This document shows, one piece after another, positions 36,134 through 47,838 of a stretch of 64,000 nt of DNA. This stretch comes from Azorinus chamasolen (lineage: Eukaryota > Mollusca > Bivalvia > Cardiida > Solecurtidae): NCBI GenBank assembly GCA_963576725.1, contig OY755241.1:27034853-27098852 (forward strand). Direction: 5' to 3'. The position numbers and the translations under genes were made by a program. Under the pieces are notes generated by a model that made no database searches, was not told the origin of the DNA, and worked only from the letters and a program-made list of their open reading frames with translations. Numbering within the stretch: position 1 is the stretch's first letter; the number at the start of each line of letters is the position of its first letter.

Positions 36134-36366
36134 TTAACCCATTACCTCCTAGTTTTTTTGCATCCATTGCCTCATAGGCTATTTTAAGATCAAAATTCTT
36201 TCAATAAATCGACTGAAAATTTAATAGAAAATGGAAACATTTAGAAATGAGTAATTTTGAAACCAATGTGATATATAGAACAACTGCTCCTAAAATGTTA
36301 TATTTATTACAACGGTTTCAAAAAGTGACAACTTAGGTCTTAAATAGTGCAGAGAGAATTGGGTTA
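36134..36366 (-). mobile_element. TTAA MITE, family 3
   Basis: TTAACCCATTACCTCC to AGAGAATTGGGTTAA with an internal repeat of the left end. Confidence 0.7.
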
Positions 36367-36535
36367 AAGGATTACAGTTAAACCCCTTTAAACCGGAATA
36401 CTAGTTGAGAAGAATCTAAACAATTTTAGGTGGGCGGCTTCTTAATGCAGGGTGAAAGTCATGCTGGAAGTTCTACGAGCTTTCTGCATGACATTTACCA
36501 TGCATTACGCTGTCCGGTTTACTGTACAAGAAGGT

Positions 36536-37540
36536 ATTACCTCTGATTCTCGTTGGAGTGGTTATTATCGTTACATGTACAACCTGTTAGACAGTTATTA
36601 TTGTTATTGCCTATTATTGGTTATCTCTGGTAATACCACAAAGATTCTCGTTGTAGTAGCTATTATCGTTATAGCGTATGGGGGATTACAAACAGTGATT
36701 ACCTCTGGTAATACCACAAAGATTCTCGTTGTAGTAGCTATTATCGTTATTGTCTATGGGGGATTAAAAACAGTGATTACATCTCGTAATACCACACATA
36801 TTCTCGTTGTAGTAGCTATTATCGTTATTGTTTATGGGGGATTACAAACAGTGATTACATCTCGTAATACCACACATATTCTCGTTGTAGTAGCTATTAT
36901 CGTTATTGTTTATGGGGGATTACAAACAGTGATTACATCTCGTAATACCACAAAAATTCTCATTGTAGTAGCCATTATCGTTATTGCCTATGGGGGATTA
37001 CAAACAGTGATTACATCTCGTAATACCACACAGATTCTCGTTGTAGTAGCTATTATCGTTATTACCTATGTGGGATTACAAACAGTGATTACCTCTGGTA
37101 ATACCACACAGATTCTCGTTGTAGTAGCTATTATCGTTATTGTCTATGGGGGATTAAAAACAGTGATTACATCTCGTAATACCACACATATTCTCGTTGT
37201 AGTAGCTATTATCGTTATTGTTTATGGGGGATTACAAACAGTGATTACATCTCGTAATACCACACATATTCTCGTTGTAGTAGCTATTATCGTTATTGTT
37301 TATGGGGGATTACAAACAGTGATTACATCTCGTAATACCACAAAAATTCTCATTGTAGTAGCCATTATCGTTATTGCCTATGGGGGATTACAAACAGTGA
37401 TTACATCTCGTAATACCACACAGATTCTCGTTGTAGTAGCTATTATCGTTATTACCTATGTGGGATTACAAACAGTGATTACCTCTGGTAATACCACACA
37501 GATTCTCGTTGCAGTAGTTGTTATTGTTACAACATTTGCT
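36536..37540. repeat. 78-bp minisatellite with 390-bp higher-order period
   Basis: Twelve units start every 78 bp from 36620. Units 2-6 and 7-11 are nearly identical blocks of five. 78 is a multiple of three, so one plus-strand frame stays open for 390 codons (ILVVVAIIVIVYGGLQTV). No splice-site or start context supports a gene. Confidence 0.9.
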
Positions 37541-37649
37541 ACACGCCACAAACAAATCCTTCTTCTTCTTCCCGTTGTTCTGACAAACCTAGTCAATAAA
37601 AAAACCGTATGCAGAAACAATTAATCTGTTCTGGAACGTCAATGTTCAT

Positions 37650-37876
37650 AAATGAACACTTTGCCTGTTCTATGCTTATCATTTCAATGCCTACTGGAAT
37701 ATCCACAAACAAAGAAGGTATAATGAAATATGGAAGGTGTAACATTGTTGCAATTTAAAAAAGTAAAATACCCAGAACTATCAAATTCCGTTAGCAAACA
37801 GAGCATACCCTGATCAGACGGCTCCTACAGGAGCCGACTGTGTTTGTAAATGCATGAATAATAACGGAAAGGGTTA
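37650..37876 (-). mobile_element. TTAA MITE, family 2
   Basis: TTCAATGCCTACTGGAATAT, hairpin GACGGCTCCTACAGGAGCC, AACGGAAAGGGTTAA. Confidence 0.7.
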
Positions 37877-38057
37877 ACCCATGTCCCGCTGTACTACACA
37901 CTGGTTGCTCAAATTTGGATCCGGGGCAATTTAAAAAAAAATCCATTCGATCTAGCTTTCTAACAAACAATTGGCCAAAGGTTATGACACACTATTGTGC
38001 GATACCATTGACAAAGTGACAAACGGATTGGATCCTGGTTCCGAACCGCTTGCAAAT

Positions 38058-38420
38058 GTGATACAGGTCGAGAAATGTGACACATGTCGAGAAATGTGCG
38101 TCGAGAAATGTGGTTGAAAAATGTGACACAGGTCGAGAAATGTGGTTAAAAATGTGACACAGGTCGAGAAATGTGTCACAGACCGTCAACATCGACACAG
38201 GTCGAGAAATGCGAATCGAAAAAATGTGACACAGGTCGGGAAATGTGGCTGAGAAATGTGACACAGGTCAAGAAATGTGTCACAAGTCGAGAAATACGAC
38301 ACAGGTCGAGAAATGTGAATCGAGAGATGTGACACAGGTCGGGGAATGTGGCTGAGAAATGTGACACAGGTCGAGAAATGTGTTACAGGTCGAGAAATGT
38401 GACACAGATCGAGGTATACG
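38058..38420. repeat. 19-bp minisatellite
   Basis: About 18 units of GTGACACAGGTCGAGAAAT. Confidence 0.9.
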
Positions 38421-38467
38421 GGATGTGGTTTAAAAGACTATATCTCTCTAGCTATGCACTGCAGAGT

Positions 38468-38645
38468 ACAGTAAATCCTCTAATCCGGAAGTTAATGTTG
38501 TATCAATATTGGTCTTGTATACATGCTGCAGCTTAATGCAGGGTGACAATCACACAGAAAGATCATGCAATAAGCAGCCGCCTGCCTAAAATGTATTCTC
38601 CTAAATTCGTCTCTACTAGAATTCCGGTTTAGAGGGTTTTTTGTA
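38468..38645. mobile_element. pogo-like MITE
   Basis: ACAGTAAATCCTCTAATCCG to ATTCCGGTTTAGAGGGTTTT. Confidence 0.65.
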
Positions 38646-38658
38646 ATTGCATCTTTAC

Positions 38659-38721
38659 CCTGTTGTATCTTTTGCACAATTTCCACGACAAAGATAATAA
38701 CGATGACGACGATACCAATGC
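38659..38721 (-). CDS. Weak candidate exon 1a (signal-like)
   Basis: 63 bases with correct phase (1-1) and donor GTAAAG, encoding IGIVVIVIIFVVEIV. The acceptor would be AAG, not CAG, and charged residues interrupt the core, so this is doubtful. No start-codon exon was found for it. If it is false, cassette a probably uses exons 0b and 1b. Confidence 0.25.
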
Positions 38722-39174
38722 CTTGACAACATCTCAAGGGACCAACAAGAGCATGGCATTGTTAATCCGTTACTCCATGAATATTTGTTTCAGAAACAAT
38801 GACGTCACGGATATTTAATTCATTTAATGTGTATAATGGCAGGATGAATAAAATATTTTTATCGTGACAGGCGATATGTATCAATATACGAGCTACAAAC
38901 TAATAATCATATTCAAAGTATCACTATTATTCTAAAATAAAACTTACTGTCTTTTTACCTCTACATCTGTTTTATTGTTTATATAAAGCACCTTGAATTA
39001 CCTCCCTTTAATGCCTCGGATTTATGCTGAGTCTACTTGGCTAAAATATTTTACTTACATATAAATAAATGTTTATATACATGGCAGGCATACCGGCACA
39101 AGTTAACGGTATGCTCAATAGAAGACAGTTTAGTTTAACGCTTTAATTGTAACATCCAATAGTGACGCGTAAAA

Positions 39175-39420
39175 TTAACCCTTTCGGTGCCAAATTTCTA
39201 ATTGTCGTCTGCAATCCAAGTTTGTTAAATCATTTAGTAAAATAATGAAATGAGATAAATAAATGCAAATTTCAAAGGAATAAAGCCCATATATAGAAAA
39301 AGAGATTGAGACAAATAGTGAAGTCCCTTATCAGATGCCGCCTTGAAAAGGCGGCGTCTGATCTGGGACTGCACTATTTGTCGTGGTGCATTTATGCGAC
39401 TGTGGCGACGAAAGGGTTAA
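39175..39420 (+). mobile_element. TTAA MITE, family 5, complete
   Basis: TTAACCCTTTCGGTGCC to GGCGACGAAAGGGTTAA, hairpin GCCGCCTTGAAAAGGCGGC. Confidence 0.85.
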
Positions 39421-39654
39421 ATCATTTTCAAGAACAACTTCTTTATTTGTTCACCAAACCCTACGTTACAACCACTATTTTCAGAAACGTCTTGAAGAAA
39501 GTTCAAAACACAGGGTTTATTGAGAAAAGACGACTTTGGTATTTGTGTACGCATTAAAGCATTTTGTATATTCATATCAAAACAGATCTAGTCGCGTTTT
39601 ATCGGCTGTGTTTATCCATAGTCCACTAGTATTTAAAATGCCACTTGGAAACGC

Positions 39655-39862
39655 GGAAATAAAGAATAATGACACCATGAACATTTATCTGCTGATATTT
39701 ATAATGGTATATCAAGACAGGTTTTTTAAATTTTACATCGGCTGAATCTAGAATCAGATTTATATTATGTCATAAGCAAACATAGCATACCCTGATCAAA
39801 CGGTCCCCATATAGCCGTCTGATCTGGGTCTTCTCTATTTGCAAAGGCGAGAAATGTGTTTA
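39655..39862 (+). mobile_element. TTAA MITE, family 1
   Basis: GAATAATGACACCATGAACA, ATAAGCAAACATAGC, hairpin CCCCATATAGCCG, GGCGAGAAATG. Confidence 0.65.
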
Positions 39863-40040
39863 TAAAATACTAATCCATAAACAAACCCCTCTCTAACCAT
39901 TACAAAGTCCGGGCATTACAGGCAGATGCAGGATACATGTTACTAAAATGTTACTTTTTAAATTACTTTCGTTCTGCATAAGGGAGATATCCCCGGTTAT
40001 ATTACATTACATTACATTACGGTTACATTACGCTTATATA

Positions 40041-41022
40041 TTATTAGTTATACAGATCATTGGCGGGGTATCTGACATTTTGTTTCCTGCTGAGAAAAAT
40101 CATGTTGCCCGAGCCGTTAGGCGAGGGCTACATGCATTTTCCTCAGCAGGAAATAAAAAGTCAGATATCCCGCCAATGATCTGTATAACGATTTTATTAT
40201 ACTGCAAAGTTTAATATATGTAGCAGTTAATTATCGTTGTTAATGTAGGCGTCGTTTTGCTTCCCCTCAGGGGCCTCTTACTGTAAGGTAAGGCTTATAT
40301 ATCACTCTGCAACCCTAGTTCATCGTGTATAATAATCAGTTCATTATATTTGTGGATAGAAAGGGATCTTCCAAGTGCATTAGTTTATCAAAGGATTGAA
40401 ATAATCAGACGTTAGTAAAACTTTTAGCAGATCAGCGGTTAAGCAGACACTATTTAACTTAATTGATGGAATTTTGGCGCACTTTTCCGACGTCATTTGG
40501 ATGACGTCAAAATGACGGTTTTATAATTCAAACAATGGGCGTTGGAAGGAGCGGCTATACTGCAATTTACAGGTACGTGTACTGTGCATGTACATAAATA
40601 AAATCTGAATCGAATTGGGTGTGGATTATATTTGTAAAAGCGGGGTTTGGGGGCTAATCGGTACGTGCACAAGCACTTTGACAACATTTGCAGCATCAAA
40701 GCAGAATAAGACCTTCGCCACATATAGGGTTCATTTACATCGTTATACAACAACTATAACAAAAATGTTTCTAGATGGATAACCTTTTTCCGCCCCAAAC
40801 TCTTGTTATTTCGTTTGAGAGCGGTTGTTTGAATCGAATCGACGAAGAGAAGCTGGTCGGCCATTTTTATTTTGTTATATCAAGGTAGCGAGGCCCTCGG
40901 CGGGGGAAATTCCATTGTTGCTCATGGCTCCGTATATACATCAGAATTTAGAGGGATACACGGCTTTTATACATAGCTAACTGACCAATCAAAATCGAGG
41001 ATTTTACTTTGCCTTATAATAA
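40041..41022 (+). mobile_element. Hairpin-headed element, copy 2
   Basis: 40047-40189 palindrome GTTATACAG...CTGTATAAC with loop CCCGAGCCGTTAGGCGAGGG. The body opens TTATTATACTGCAAAGT and ends ACTTTGCCTTATAATAA. Arms differ in sequence from the 22.2-kb copy although the loop is almost identical. Confidence 0.75.
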
Positions 41023-41029
41023 TGGACCT

Positions 41030-41282
41030 TAAAGAGGGTCCTATATCTAGCCTTTTATAAAGAACACTTTCTGACAAACATGCTTTTAATACAACAGAAT
41101 ATGTCTAAAGCGACCATTAAAGTGAGACTAAGACAGGTTATAGCTTCGTGCATGTTGAAAGTAATGCCGAAAGTTCATATTCAAACGTTCTGCCTTATTT
41201 TCCCTGCATTGAGCAACTGCCGGCTTTTTAAGACTGGCGTGTTCAATAAAGGTATGGCCGCTTAAGACAGGTTATACTATAA
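41030..41282. mobile_element. pogo-like MITE, diverged
   Basis: AGCGACCATTAAAGTGAG, GCATTGAGCAACTGCC, GGCCGCTTAAGACAGGTT. Confidence 0.5.
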
Positions 41283-41462
41283 CTCAAGTATTACATATAA
41301 TAAAACATCGGAATGTGTAAACCCCAAACGATTCGAACTCGCGTCCACCAGAACATGAGGTAAACATTAACCTATTAAGCTAATAAGGCTTTCAAGTACA
41401 GACCCATAATTAGACCTCTTTAGGCACGTTCTACTATATACCTGCCAAGTAGTACAACTTAC

Positions 41463-41534
41463 ATTTAGAGGTCGACATCCCCCGTTGAACTTCTTCTGTG
41501 CGTTCTCCGTTATGATCTCGTCCATAAAGCATAC
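41463..41534 (-). CDS. Exon 3b: middle of three-finger domain
   Basis: 72 bases (24 codons), phase 0-0, acceptor TTAATTCAG, donor GTAAGT. Opens VCFMDEIITENAQKKF and closes GGCRPLN. The xCF start and the late cysteine match exons 3a and 3c. No exon 4 of its own could be found between here and exon 2a. Confidence 0.8.
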
Positions 41535-41845
41535 CTGAATTAAACCAACTGACATGTTGCAAGATACAGTTGACATACTGACCATTTGTATGGTCACATT
41601 TCGAGTTTGTATACTTTTGTTATAACTTGATATTTCCCCAACCTTTATCCGGTTTGAATATCCGTGGACCTTTAGTAATATGTGGGCCGTTCATGTATCC
41701 TGACAGATTCGGAATAATTATATCTATGTTATATCATAAGCAAACCGAGCAGAGCCTGATCAGACGGCTCTTATAGGAGCCGTTTGATTTGGGTCTATGT
41801 CACAGTATGTAGGTTTAGTAGGCCTTGCTGTACAAGCGCGCTTTT

Positions 41846-41965
41846 ATGGCGACGTGCGTGGTAGAGTGCATGACTGCGAACACGGCGACCCGGATTCGAT
41901 CCGGGGTCTGAGCGGGTCTGTTTCTTTATAAGAACACCCAGTTATATTTGGCGCCCAACGTAACA
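41846..41965 (+). mobile_element. tRNA-like SINE head or fragment
   Basis: A-box-like GTGGTAGAGTGC and a five-pair T-arm around GATTCGATCC, but no acceptor stem. Followed by TGGCGCCCAACG, which resembles a retroelement primer-binding site. Too short to classify. Confidence 0.4.
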
Positions 41966-42094
41966 ACGAAAACATATAGAATCGAATTCCTGATACTGGT
42001 CTACTCTACATTACCAATGCTATTATTCATTGTTTCATGAAGCGACTATTACAGAGGCGTAGACAGGCGTATACATGGAGGAAAGGGTTTAAAA

Positions 42095-42360
42095 GCACCT
42101 TATTGATATTCATTGTGTCATAATATCGCCCAAGGGTATTCATCGTGTCATAATATCGTCAAATGATATTCACGGTGTCATAATATCGTCCAATGATATT
42201 CATGGTGGTATAATATCGTCCAATGATATTCATTGTGTCATAATATCGCCCACGGATATTCATCGTGTCATAATATCGTCCAATGATATGCATGGTGTCA
42301 TAATATCGTCCAATGACATTCATGGTGTCATAATAACGTCCAAGGATATTCATGTGGCAA
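42095..42360. repeat. 30-bp minisatellite, shared with 57.5-57.9 kb
   Basis: Eight or nine units of GATATTCATGGTGTCATAAT plus ATCGTCCAAT. Same unit and orientation as the second locus. Confidence 0.9.
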
Positions 42361-42529
42361 TTAGGTTAACAGCCAGTATTTAGAACGATATAGTAGAATC
42401 TGTCTTGAGTGACCTGATATTAGTTGGGCACAGAACTCCTAAAAAGTAGATGGTCGCTTAATACAAATATAAAGTAATGCAGAAAACTTCTAAAGGGGCT
42501 CTCTGCATTACATTTGACCTGTCTGAACA

Positions 42530-42740
42530 CATTCCCTCCAAGTGACGCATTTTAGCGTCTCTGTAAAAATCACATTTTGAAACCATTGTGATAAATAGAG
42601 CATTTGCTCCTATATATGAGCAAATGCTCTATTTATCACAATGTTTTCCAACTACAAAATCCTTAAATTTTCATTTTCTATAGTTAATGCTCCCTTTCGG
42701 TAGATGGGGTTAAAGAGGTTAGGTCTAATATTACTGACTC
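42530..42740 (+). mobile_element. TTAA MITE, family 3
   Basis: ACATTCCCTCCAAGTGACGC, long hairpin GATAAATAGAGCATTTGCTC and its inverse, CAAAGAGGTTAGGTC-type end. Confidence 0.7.
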
Positions 42741-43349
42741 TGGTCTACTCTACATGCTTAGACCTCAGTATCAAGGAAAAGGGTTTTAAAAGCTCCTTAT
42801 ATTTACATGATCTATGAAAAATAACTTTACTCTGATCATAGCAATTGTAGTATAGTGAATATATGTTGTGCAACGCATTACACAAACATTGTTTTAATTA
42901 GTTTCCATAGCTACTGTTAGTGTTAGTGAACAGCTGCTGTTCACTTATGAATAATAAATAACCCTTTCATTCATATAAACGCATTTTCACGCCTTTACAG
43001 ACAGAGTAGGTCCAAACCAGACCGTTCCTGTGGAGCCGTCTGATCAGAGTCTGCTCTGTTTCTTATGAATTTATATACACGTAGATCTGATCATATAGTT
43101 TTTGACTAAGCCAATAATTCCCTTTTATATTGTTAACCATTTCCCTCTTCAGTACTCGATAAAGAAATAATGACATCATGAATATTTATTAGCTGATTTA
43201 GTTTAAACATATTATATTTCATAAAGGTACATACTAATAACTGCACTCTGCTACTAAAGGGTAACAGTTATTTTCTCTGTTCCTTTTCTGATATTGACGG
43301 CAAATCCGACACAAAATCTAGGGTATTTATTTAGTAATAAACATATCGT

Positions 43350-43690
43350 TTTTTCTGTGAATGTTTGGCCCTATATGTGTCTCTCTGTGGGTTTTATGTA
43401 TTGTATAGGTTTTCTGTGGACGTTTATCACTATGCGTGTCTTTCTGTAGCTTTTCAGTATTGTATCGCGTTTTCTGTGGAAGTTTAGCCATAAGCATGCT
43501 TTTCTGTCCCTTTTCAGAATTATATGGGTTTCTTTGTGCACGATTAGCCATATGCGTACTTTTCTGTGCATTATATCGTTTTATCTGTGGAAGTTTAGAC
43601 ATTTGCGTGCCTTTCTCTGAATTATGTCGTTTTATCTGTGGACATTTTCAAGCCATATCGTACCTCTCTGTGGCTTTTCAGTATTACATT
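43350..43690. repeat. ~59-bp minisatellite
   Basis: Six units with TTTTCTGTGGAAGTTTAGCC and GCGTGCTTTTCTGT. Confidence 0.9.
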
Positions 43691-43961
43691 ATTTTATTTA
43701 TTGGGTAATAAATATTTATTTGTTATTCACTTTAGAATAATTTTAAGAGTAGAAGCAACTTTTGTGATTATGTGATTGCTCAAATTAAATTGAAAATACT
43801 CATCAAGTTTATAGGTGGCTGCTTAATGTTCTACAAAAGTAATACAGAACGCCCCTATAGGACTTTTCCGCATTGCATCCGACTTGTAGTAATCTAAGCC
43901 ATGTTATCATGTTTTAATGGTCGATTATAACAGATTTTTCTGTACGTGTATAATGATTTCC

Positions 43962-44205
43962 TTAATCCCTTACTCCATGAATATTTATGTAAGAAACGAT
44001 GACCACGAATATTAATCAAATTAATATTTATAATGGCTAATGGACATTGGGGATGTTTAGCCACAGTAGAAATTGTAGAATAAGACCTATTTCATCTCAA
44101 AAGCAAACATAGCAGACCCTAATCAGACGCCTCCTCTAGCCGTCTGATCTGGGTGTACTCTTTTTGCAAACCGTAGACAGGCGTATTTATGGAGTAAATG
44201 GTTAA
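43962..44205 (+). mobile_element. TTAA MITE, family 1, complete
   Basis: TTAATCCCTTACTCCATG to TTATGGAGTAAATGGTTAA, short hairpin GACGCCTCCTCTAGCCG. Confidence 0.85.
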
Positions 44206-44616
44206 GATTAATTTCACGTGATTAAATAACCGTATAGTGGTGTCAATTGTTCCGAATATTTACTCTATCGACCCAAATATATATTGAAGGACCTTCTGTT
44301 CCCGGTATCACAATAACTAATTAACTACTGTATATGTTGCCTTTATTGTTTCCGGAATTTAAAATACTGTCTGAGAACAATGATGCCGACAAATTATTGC
44401 TCTTTTTCGAAAGTATATTTTTTCCTTTGAAGTTTATTATTCTGAAGGCCCCTCTTCCCTTCGTAGCACTTTTAAAGGCCCATTTAACTACAGCAGAACC
44501 TAACCAAAACGACAAATCAATAAATAGAAAAAAGTGGTTTAGTAATGCAGAAACCTTTCACCTGCATTAAGCTGTCATTGGTTTTTAGCTCTGCTTCAGA
44601 TGGTATTTAACCCATT

Positions 44617-44838
44617 TAACCCATTCCATCATAGGCTATTTTTAGAACCAACCTCTTTGTATAAATCTACCGAAAGAGCGCATGTACTAGAGAAATCGAA
44701 ACTTTTAGAACTTTGTAGTTTTGAAACCATTGTGATAAAAAGTTCCGATGGAGCAAATGCTTTATTAATCAACGTGGTTCCTAAAACTGACTTTTTTGCA
44801 AATGTGTCTAAAGGCGCCATTATGAGGGTATTGGTTAA
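44617..44838 (-). mobile_element. TTAA MITE, family 3
   Basis: TTAACCCATTCCATCATAGG to GAGGGTATTGGTTAA. Ends close to exon 2b. Confidence 0.75.
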
Positions 44839-44890
44839 AGAGGATTTTCTGTATTACAACGTGACATTGTGAGCGTGTCATTATACCTAC

Positions 44891-44976
44891 CTCGTCTTTA
44901 CCACAGTCTGACCAGGTCGCACAGTCTTCCAGATTACTGGCTAAAGTACATACTCGACATCGCCCATAGTAGTATG
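44891..44976 (-). CDS. Exon 2b: first finger of three-finger domain
   Basis: 86 bases, acceptor CCTTTTTTCAG, donor GTAGGT, phase 1 to 0. Encodes YYYGRCRVC, then C-x5-C and ends G-K-D-E. Cysteine spacing matches exons 2a and 2d. The intron just upstream is a minisatellite whose units resemble this acceptor. Confidence 0.8.
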
Positions 44977-44984
44977 CTGAAAAA

Positions 44985-45325
44985 AGGAATTTATATGAGG
45001 GGTTTCTCTTAGACTGCTAAAAGGGTTTTATGTGAGAATTATTCTTTAGAATGACAAAGTGGCTTATCTCTTAAAATCGGGGTTATCCTTTAGAATGATA
45101 TAATGGTGTTTACATAAGGTTTATCTACTATAATTCTAAAAGGATTAAATGAAATTCATGCCATAGAATGCTAAACTTATCTAAAATGAGATGTCGCTCA
45201 GAATACTAATATGCTTTTGTATACGGTTTATCTTTTAGAATGCTGAACGGACTTTCTATGTGGTGTATCCCATATAATTCTAAAACGATTTTAATGAAGG
45301 CTTTCCACCAAGATTGCTAAAAAGA
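44985..45325. repeat. ~41-46-bp minisatellite resembling exon 2b acceptor, part 1
   Basis: On the minus strand units read ATCCTTTTAGCATTCTAAA. The exon 2b junction reads TTCCTTTTTTCAGCAT, aligned at the same point of the unit. Confidence 0.75.
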
Positions 45326-45327
45326 CT

Positions 45328-45558
45328 TTAACCCATCCTCTCATACTGATGCCTTTTGACGCCTCTATAAAAGTCATTAACTTTGAAACCAGTGTGATAA
45401 ATACAGCATTTGTACCATAGGAACAAATGCGTTACTTTTTACAATGGTTTCAAAACTACCCAATTCTAAATTTCTCATTTTCTATAGTTAATGCTCCTTT
45501 ACGGTAGATTTATTCGAAGAGTTTGGGTCTGACATTAGCCTAGGAGAGAATGAGTTAA
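45328..45558 (+). mobile_element. TTAA MITE, family 3, splitting a minisatellite
   Basis: TTAACCCATCCTCTCATAC to GAGAGAATGAGTTAA. The same minisatellite continues on both sides. Confidence 0.8.
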
Positions 45559-45589
45559 ATAATGTTAACTCCGCTGAAGGAATTGATAT

Positions 45590-45775
45590 GCTATTTCATC
45601 CATTAGCATGCTAATATTATTGCAATGAGATACTAAAGGATTTGATATAATTTTTGTTCTTTAGAATGCTAAAATGATTAAATATAAGGTGTATCATTTC
45701 TTAGAATGTTAAATGATTTTATGCAAAAAATAATAATATTCGTCCCATATAATGCTAAATAGCGTGAACATTTCT
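45590..45775. repeat. Exon 2b acceptor-like minisatellite, part 2
   Basis: TTCTTTAGAATGCTAAAATG units, as in part 1. Confidence 0.7.
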
Positions 45776-46424
45776 CCACCGATTTCTCCACCTGTTTCTC
45801 ATTTCGTTCTTGACATCTAATATGTGAAGGGCTTAAAATACATTTTTATCACATTGGAATATTTCTAAGATTCGCCAAAGTGTCTAACAGTACAGATAAA
45901 GGTTCGTACCCAAATACTAAAATCGTCATTTTTCACCAAAGAGACATTTCTAAAGAGTGGTAACAGTATAGGGTTTGGAGGAGAAATAAAGAAGTTATTC
46001 CTGAAAATAATTTAGTTTACGCATCTTATTTGGACCTCTCGAATAACATTCTACCTCGCACATGGGTTGATTCCCTTGAAGTGTGTGTAACACACACGAT
46101 CGTTTTAACCGGATAAACGCCATTAAACAGTCGACGACTCGAAACCTTGTCCGGTTGTACATGTATAGAGTAGGACGCATCATAACTCTTTGCTCGAAAT
46201 ATTCACCAGGCATAAAGTCTATTTATATGTCTACTTGCAACGATGTCTCACAACTGTTTCGACCCAATAGTGGTTAAATGTGCGTAGCAGTTACGTGCCT
46301 TTATTCATTTATTTGCAACAGATCGGATTTTATTTAATATGCATATTTATGACACTTTTAAATAATTCTGACAATATTTGTGCAGGGGATTTGTGGGTGT
46401 TTCAGACTTATCACTGAATGTGAT

Positions 46425-46900
46425 TTATTTTCTGGTCCTTCGGGATCATTAGTTTTTATGTTACTAGTTTTGAAAATTGAATACTGCTTAAGTCGGTTCT
46501 AGGGACGTGAGTAGTGTTGCACTTTTAATTGCTACTCATGAACAGACTCAATAAATCCGAGTCTGCAATTTTCTCTTTTCTCATTGCTATTTTTGTTTTC
46601 GAAGGATCTCCCACTTCCAGAATATATTTACTTCACAACAGCAGGTGTTAAGTGCTCTTGTGGCGACCGTAAAAAGTCGCCCGTACTTCATTCTCAGTGT
46701 TGTAATATTGTGGGTCTTTCGGAATCATTAGTTTGAAAAGAAAATACTTTTTAAGCCGGCCCAAAGGGCGTGAGTAGTGTTGCACTGTTAATTGCTTTTC
46801 ATAAACAGATTCAATAAAAGCGAGTCTGCAATTTCTCTTTTTGCATTGCTACTTTGCTTTCGAAGGGTCCGCTACTTTCAGATTATACCCCACAAAACGC
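46425..46900. repeat. LTR-like ~290-bp repeat, about 1.5 tandem units
   Basis: TTTTCTGGTCCTTCGGGATC, GGACGTGAGTAGTGTTGCAC, CAATAAATCCGAG, TCGAAGGATCTCCCACTTCC, then the unit repeats with GGGCGTGAGTAGTG. The junction between units is the same sequence found at 34.85 kb. Confidence 0.6.
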
Positions 46901-47221
46901 TTTTCAGAATATAAGAAGATTTGAATAATTAAGGGACCATAACGCTGTAAATATTATCCCACTGAAACGTTGTAACGATATGCATGGAGTTGAATTGAAA
47001 GATTGTCAGTTGTTGCAGAGAAAAAGATCAGGTGAGTTAAACCAACAATTAGACCGGTAGACTGACACTGTGCCTCCAATATAACTCACAATTATTACGA
47101 AATAACGCAACAACCGGGATGAAGAATTAATATGTTCTAGACAGAGAAGCAAATGCTAATATCTATATCTAATATAATGAAAAGCGGCATACCTGTCAGT
47201 AGAAACAGAAACAAACTGCTG

Positions 47222-47447
47222 TTAACTATTCCCTTGTATTGTTATATTACGGCTCTGTAAAAGTTACCCTTTGAAACAACAACAACAACAACAACAACAA
47301 TAATAATAATAATAATAATAATGATTTGAAACCATTGTGATAAATAGAGCATTTTCTCCTTGTCAAAGTTTCCTTTTCTATAGTAAATGCTCCTTTCGGT
47401 AAATTTATCCAAAGATTTTGCATCTAGCATATGAGGAAATAGGTTAA
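47222..47447 (+). mobile_element. TTAA MITE, family 3, with microsatellite insertion
   Basis: TTAACTATTCCC to GAGGAAATAGGTTAA. (AAC)n(AAT)n at 47274-47322 interrupts the left half. Confidence 0.7.
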
Positions 47448-47597
47448 AGATAGTAATGTACACACTAAAGTATTAAATTCGATTGAAAAACCTTTATAGT
47501 ACATGGGTACTGCCATTATTATGTTTTTAAATATATCCTCTGTTCAAGTGTACCACTTCCAGTTGTTAAAATGAAAATCGCCAGACATATGTTACTG

Positions 47598-47838
47598 AAC
47601 CCTAAACTCCTTGAATATTCACGGAAGGAATAATGACACCAAGCATATTAATTAGATAAGTTGCCATAGAAATGGACACATAAATTGTTGGTCATGACAG
47701 AAACCGTAAAATCATATCTGTATCATATCATAAGCAAACAGAGCAGATCCTTATCAGACGGCTCCTACAGCAGTTGAAGTTGATCCGCGTCTACTCTGTT
47801 TGAAAAGACGTTGAAATGCGTATTTATGGAATAAAGTG
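47598..47838 (+). mobile_element. TTAA MITE, family 1
   Basis: AACCCTAAACTCCTTGAATA to TTATGGAATAAAGTGC. Right hairpin arm diverged. Confidence 0.75.

Noticed and set aside
36452..37624. 390-codon open frame as a membrane-protein gene
   Set aside because: It is a 78-bp tandem repeat whose unit is divisible by three. Codon use is identical between repeats and there is no gene context.
41948..41960. Retroviral-type primer-binding site TGGCGCCCAACG
   Set aside because: No adjoining LTR or gag-pol sequence; too short to stand alone.
47242..47463. Minus-strand frame with poly-Ile/Val
   Set aside because: Translation of an (AAC)n(AAT)n microsatellite inside a MITE.
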